Translations under genes and position numbers: made by a program
Shown: positions 19,322 to 21,371 of the stretch, piece after piece
Numbering within the stretch: position 1 is the first letter of the stretch
Layout: every line of letters begins with the position of its first letter
NCBI GenBank assembly: GCA_000969725.1
Contig: JXSR01S061524.1
DNA: 21,371 nucleotides
Strand: one strand, 5' to 3'
Origin: Ophiothrix spiculata
Taxonomy: Eukaryota > Echinodermata > Ophiuroidea > Amphilepidida > Ophiotrichidae
The notes under the pieces: model-generated
Databases searched by the model: none
Seen by the model: only the letters and a program-made list of their open reading frames with translations
Told to the model about the DNA's origin: nothing

Positions 19322-19856
19322 GGGTTTAGTCTATACTCCGCCTCCAAACAAAATTTTCCCTACCAAACATTTGGTCATGAAGTCAAAATGATAAGTGACT
19401 CCAAATAAAATAACTCCAACACTGAGTTAAGACCAAATAAAATTTTACGCTAAATTGAGGACCCTAGAACTAAAAGGGGGTTAAGTCACAAAATCTTGAA
19501 AATTGAATTGTGTCAATTTCCTGCTACAGAATTCTCATTTCTACATTCTGTACAAGTTTTGTAGTAATTTGATGATCAGAACATGTGTAAGAGTCACTGC
19601 GAGATACAGCAGACAACACAAATGATATGATGTTTGTGCCATTTTCTCAGTTTGTACTCAATGTGACTTAACCCCCTTCTGGTTCTAGAGTCCTCAATTG
19701 CACAAGTGTTATATTGAATCAAGGTAAATTCATTGAAGCAACATCAAATGATTGTTACCGGGCTATACTTTTTTATCGCAAATATTTGGTGACGTCACAA
19801 CCAAATGTTTGGTAGTGAAAAATTTGGTTTAGAGGCTAACTATTATAGACTGACCC
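19322..19856. mobile_element. Composite of nested inverted repeats, 535 bp
   Basis: The outer ends are GGGTTTAGTCTATA... and the complement of GGGTCAGTCTATA.... Both lead into CTACCAAACATTTGG and (A/G)TGA(A/C)GTCA inside. The flanks share ATA (19319-19321 and 19857-19859), so a 3-bp duplication is possible. The inner arms 19453-19490 and 19662-19699 match at 35 of 38 positions inverted (AATTGAGGAC...GGGGGTTAAGTCACA). A short relative of the outer part lies at 6751-6906. Confidence 0.78.
19453..19699. mobile_element. Inner inverted-repeat unit, 247 bp
   Basis: Its 38-bp terminal arms differ at three positions and begin AATTGAGGAC. The short family member at 6751-6906 lacks this unit, which supports insertion of a separate element into an outer one. 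No duplication is evident, so it could instead be an original internal part. Confidence 0.6.
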
Positions 19857-19859
19857 ATA

Positions 19860-20440
19860 CATGTACACACTCAATTTGGTAAAAAAAAAGGATGATGAAA
19901 GGGACTGTTAAGCCATTAGTTCATGAAAGGACATAAGAATCATGGGGCAATTTTCTATTAAAAAATGCCTCTTGGTTCAGAGATACTTGACCTGAATCAG
20001 GGAAACTGTTGAAGGACTAGGGGAAATTTTCCCTGGGTCCCACTTAAAAAAGCTTGGCTTAAGGAAAAAACATAAAATGAAAATATACAGGAGGACACAC
20101 TTCATTTTTTGGAATCATCAATGCATGTGACAGATTACAGAATACTGGTACTGAAGGCAAATAATGACATTAAATACTCCCTTAAGTCTAGCCGCAGGAA
20201 ATGTAACACATTGCCGAGATTGTGAGTCATGTTTGCAAATCAAAATTGACTAACCTGCATACCAATTAGGCAACATGATGTTGAGATGCTAAAAGGCTTT
20301 AGAAATGCTAGCGAATAATGTTTTTGCAATACCATTGCTGGGTTTTTCAATTAAACTTGTAAGGCCAGAATTGATGAAAACAGTGCATAATTTTGGCAAC
20401 ATGACATTGAGCTAATAAAAAGCAGAAAAATACCAACATA
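19860..20440. other. No gene recognised
   Basis: AT-rich. Two diverged copies of a GCAACATGA(T/C)(G/A)TTGAG word (near 20270 and 20396) recall the repeat at 16825-17200. Confidence 0.3.
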
Positions 20441-20592
20441 ATATCCAAGGTTGAGAGCCACAAGGCCGTATTTGCACGGGCAGCAAAGAGCCACAAGGCC
20501 GTATTTGCATGTGCAACAAAGACTGCAAATATGGCCCTGTGGCTCTTTTATTTTTTTGCAAATACGGCCTTGTGGCTCTCAACCCTCGATAT
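20441..20592. repeat. 152-bp nested palindrome with four copies of one motif
   Basis: The outer arms 20441-20476 and 20557-20592 are inverted copies (34 of 36 positions). The inner arms 20488-20509 and 20524-20545 are inverted copies of the same core (20 of 22). The core GAGCCACAAGGCCGTATTTG therefore occurs twice forward and then twice reversed, with a tandem period of about 33 bp on the left. The GC-richer core stands out from its AT-rich surroundings. The open frame across it is a palindrome artefact. Confidence 0.88.
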
Positions 20593-20783
20593 GTTTACGG
20601 TTTCTTTGTGCCCTTGCTGGAAATTTTATTAGGTTTTAAATACATTTTGTGGTTTATAGTTTATGAGCCTGACGTTTAAAACTTTCATGAAAGCTGAGAT
20701 CAAAATTAACCAAATCTGAATATCAGTTATGTGACAAGACAACGAGATGCTACGAGGCACAAAAATGTTTCTGGATATACTGA

Positions 20784-21159
20784 AAGGGGCAATTCATGAT
20801 CCACTTGTCACCCTCAAGGTCACCTCTATCAAAATTGAGTTTCTTATCTTATAAAAATCCTCAACTGGTACATGTAGGCCCTATATGTTACGATCACGAA
20901 CGATTCTTTCATATGTGCTTGCATTTTTGAGAAAAGTGAGAAAATATGTCATATTCTAATAATTGTCGGGGCCCTGACAGTAATTACAACACAGTAGCCT
21001 ATGGGGATTTTCAAAATGCTGAAGAGCTTGTAACTTGGAAACAATTGGAAACAAACTGTCAGAATCAAGTGAAATTTTCAGTATATATTCATGTTGTGCT
21101 CGATATTTAGCTAGAAAAGAAGCAAGGTTTTTGTCACATCAGAATCATGAATTGCACCT
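20784..21159. mobile_element. Probable TTAA-type element, about 376 bp
   Basis: GGGGCAATTCATGATCC near 20787 matches the complement of the right end (GGTGCAATTCATGATTC) apart from a few bases. The right flank is TTAA (21160-21163). The left flank is CTGA, which could be a mutated TTAA. No protein is encoded. Confidence 0.5.
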
Positions 21160-21163
21160 TTAA

Positions 21164-21371
21164 ATGTTTTATTTGACTGCAGAAAATGTCTTTTTAAATA
21201 AATTTTAAGTGTTTTTTTACAGTTTAGGCCATTTATAATTTGCATGAAAGTGACAAACCAAAACAAACTTGAGTAACCCCTCCCCCTGGTTTTTCTTTCT
21301 TACCTAAAGCACCATATGAACAAAGTTTGGAATCTGCGCAACTTCAGTCAGCTAAAATCTGTAATAAAACA
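21164..21371. other. Window end, no feature recognised
   Basis: AT-rich tail without recognisable content. Confidence 0.3.

Noticed and set aside
20451..20639. 62-codon frame with repeated RATRPYLH peptide
   Set aside because: The peptide repeat reflects the DNA motif repeat of the nested palindrome.

Overview
The window looks like non-coding DNA from an animal nuclear genome, most likely a marine invertebrate. It is AT-rich and has no long conserved reading frame. It carries a LINE reverse transcriptase fragment, tRNA-derived SINE traces and many short inverted-repeat (MITE-like) DNA transposons. Short 'taggcct'-type words would fit an echinoderm or hemichordate, but that is a weak hint. 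No complete protein-coding gene, rRNA or tRNA can be supported. Most apparent open frames are chance frames; several are generated by transposon palindromes.

Layout. 1-607: minus-strand fragment of a non-LTR retrotransposon ORF that runs out of the window, ending in the start of the RT domain. 610-3300: mostly unassigned AT-rich DNA with an ACGT/GTAC-rich patch near 2.1-2.45 kb. 3.3-3.7 kb: a short foldback repeat and a 159-bp hAT-like element. 4.47-5.87 kb: a diverged tandem array (about 127-bp and 107-bp units). One unit is split by a 151-bp near-perfect palindromic MITE whose empty site is visible in sister units. 6.2-9.8 kb: SINE remnants, a short member of a repeat family that recurs at 19.3-19.9 kb, a foldback, a pogo/Tc1-like relic, and two low-confidence exon candidates. 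9.8-14.5 kb: largely featureless apart from small hairpins, a diverged foldback and a G15 tract.

From 14.5 kb on the window is a dense bed of DNA transposons. They are a 336-bp element with ACAT target duplication, a 773-bp TA-flanked element carrying a CpG-containing promoter-like core, a 350-bp hAT element with a perfect 8-bp duplication and seven GGTTGTCC motifs, a 463-bp foldback with an extra internal terminus, a 337-bp TTAA element, a 535-bp composite of nested inverted repeats, a 152-bp four-copy nested palindrome, and a second TTAA-like element at the right edge.

There is no operon-like logic here. The coherent story is repeated insertion, nesting and palindrome formation by non-autonomous elements, none of which encodes its own transposase in this window.
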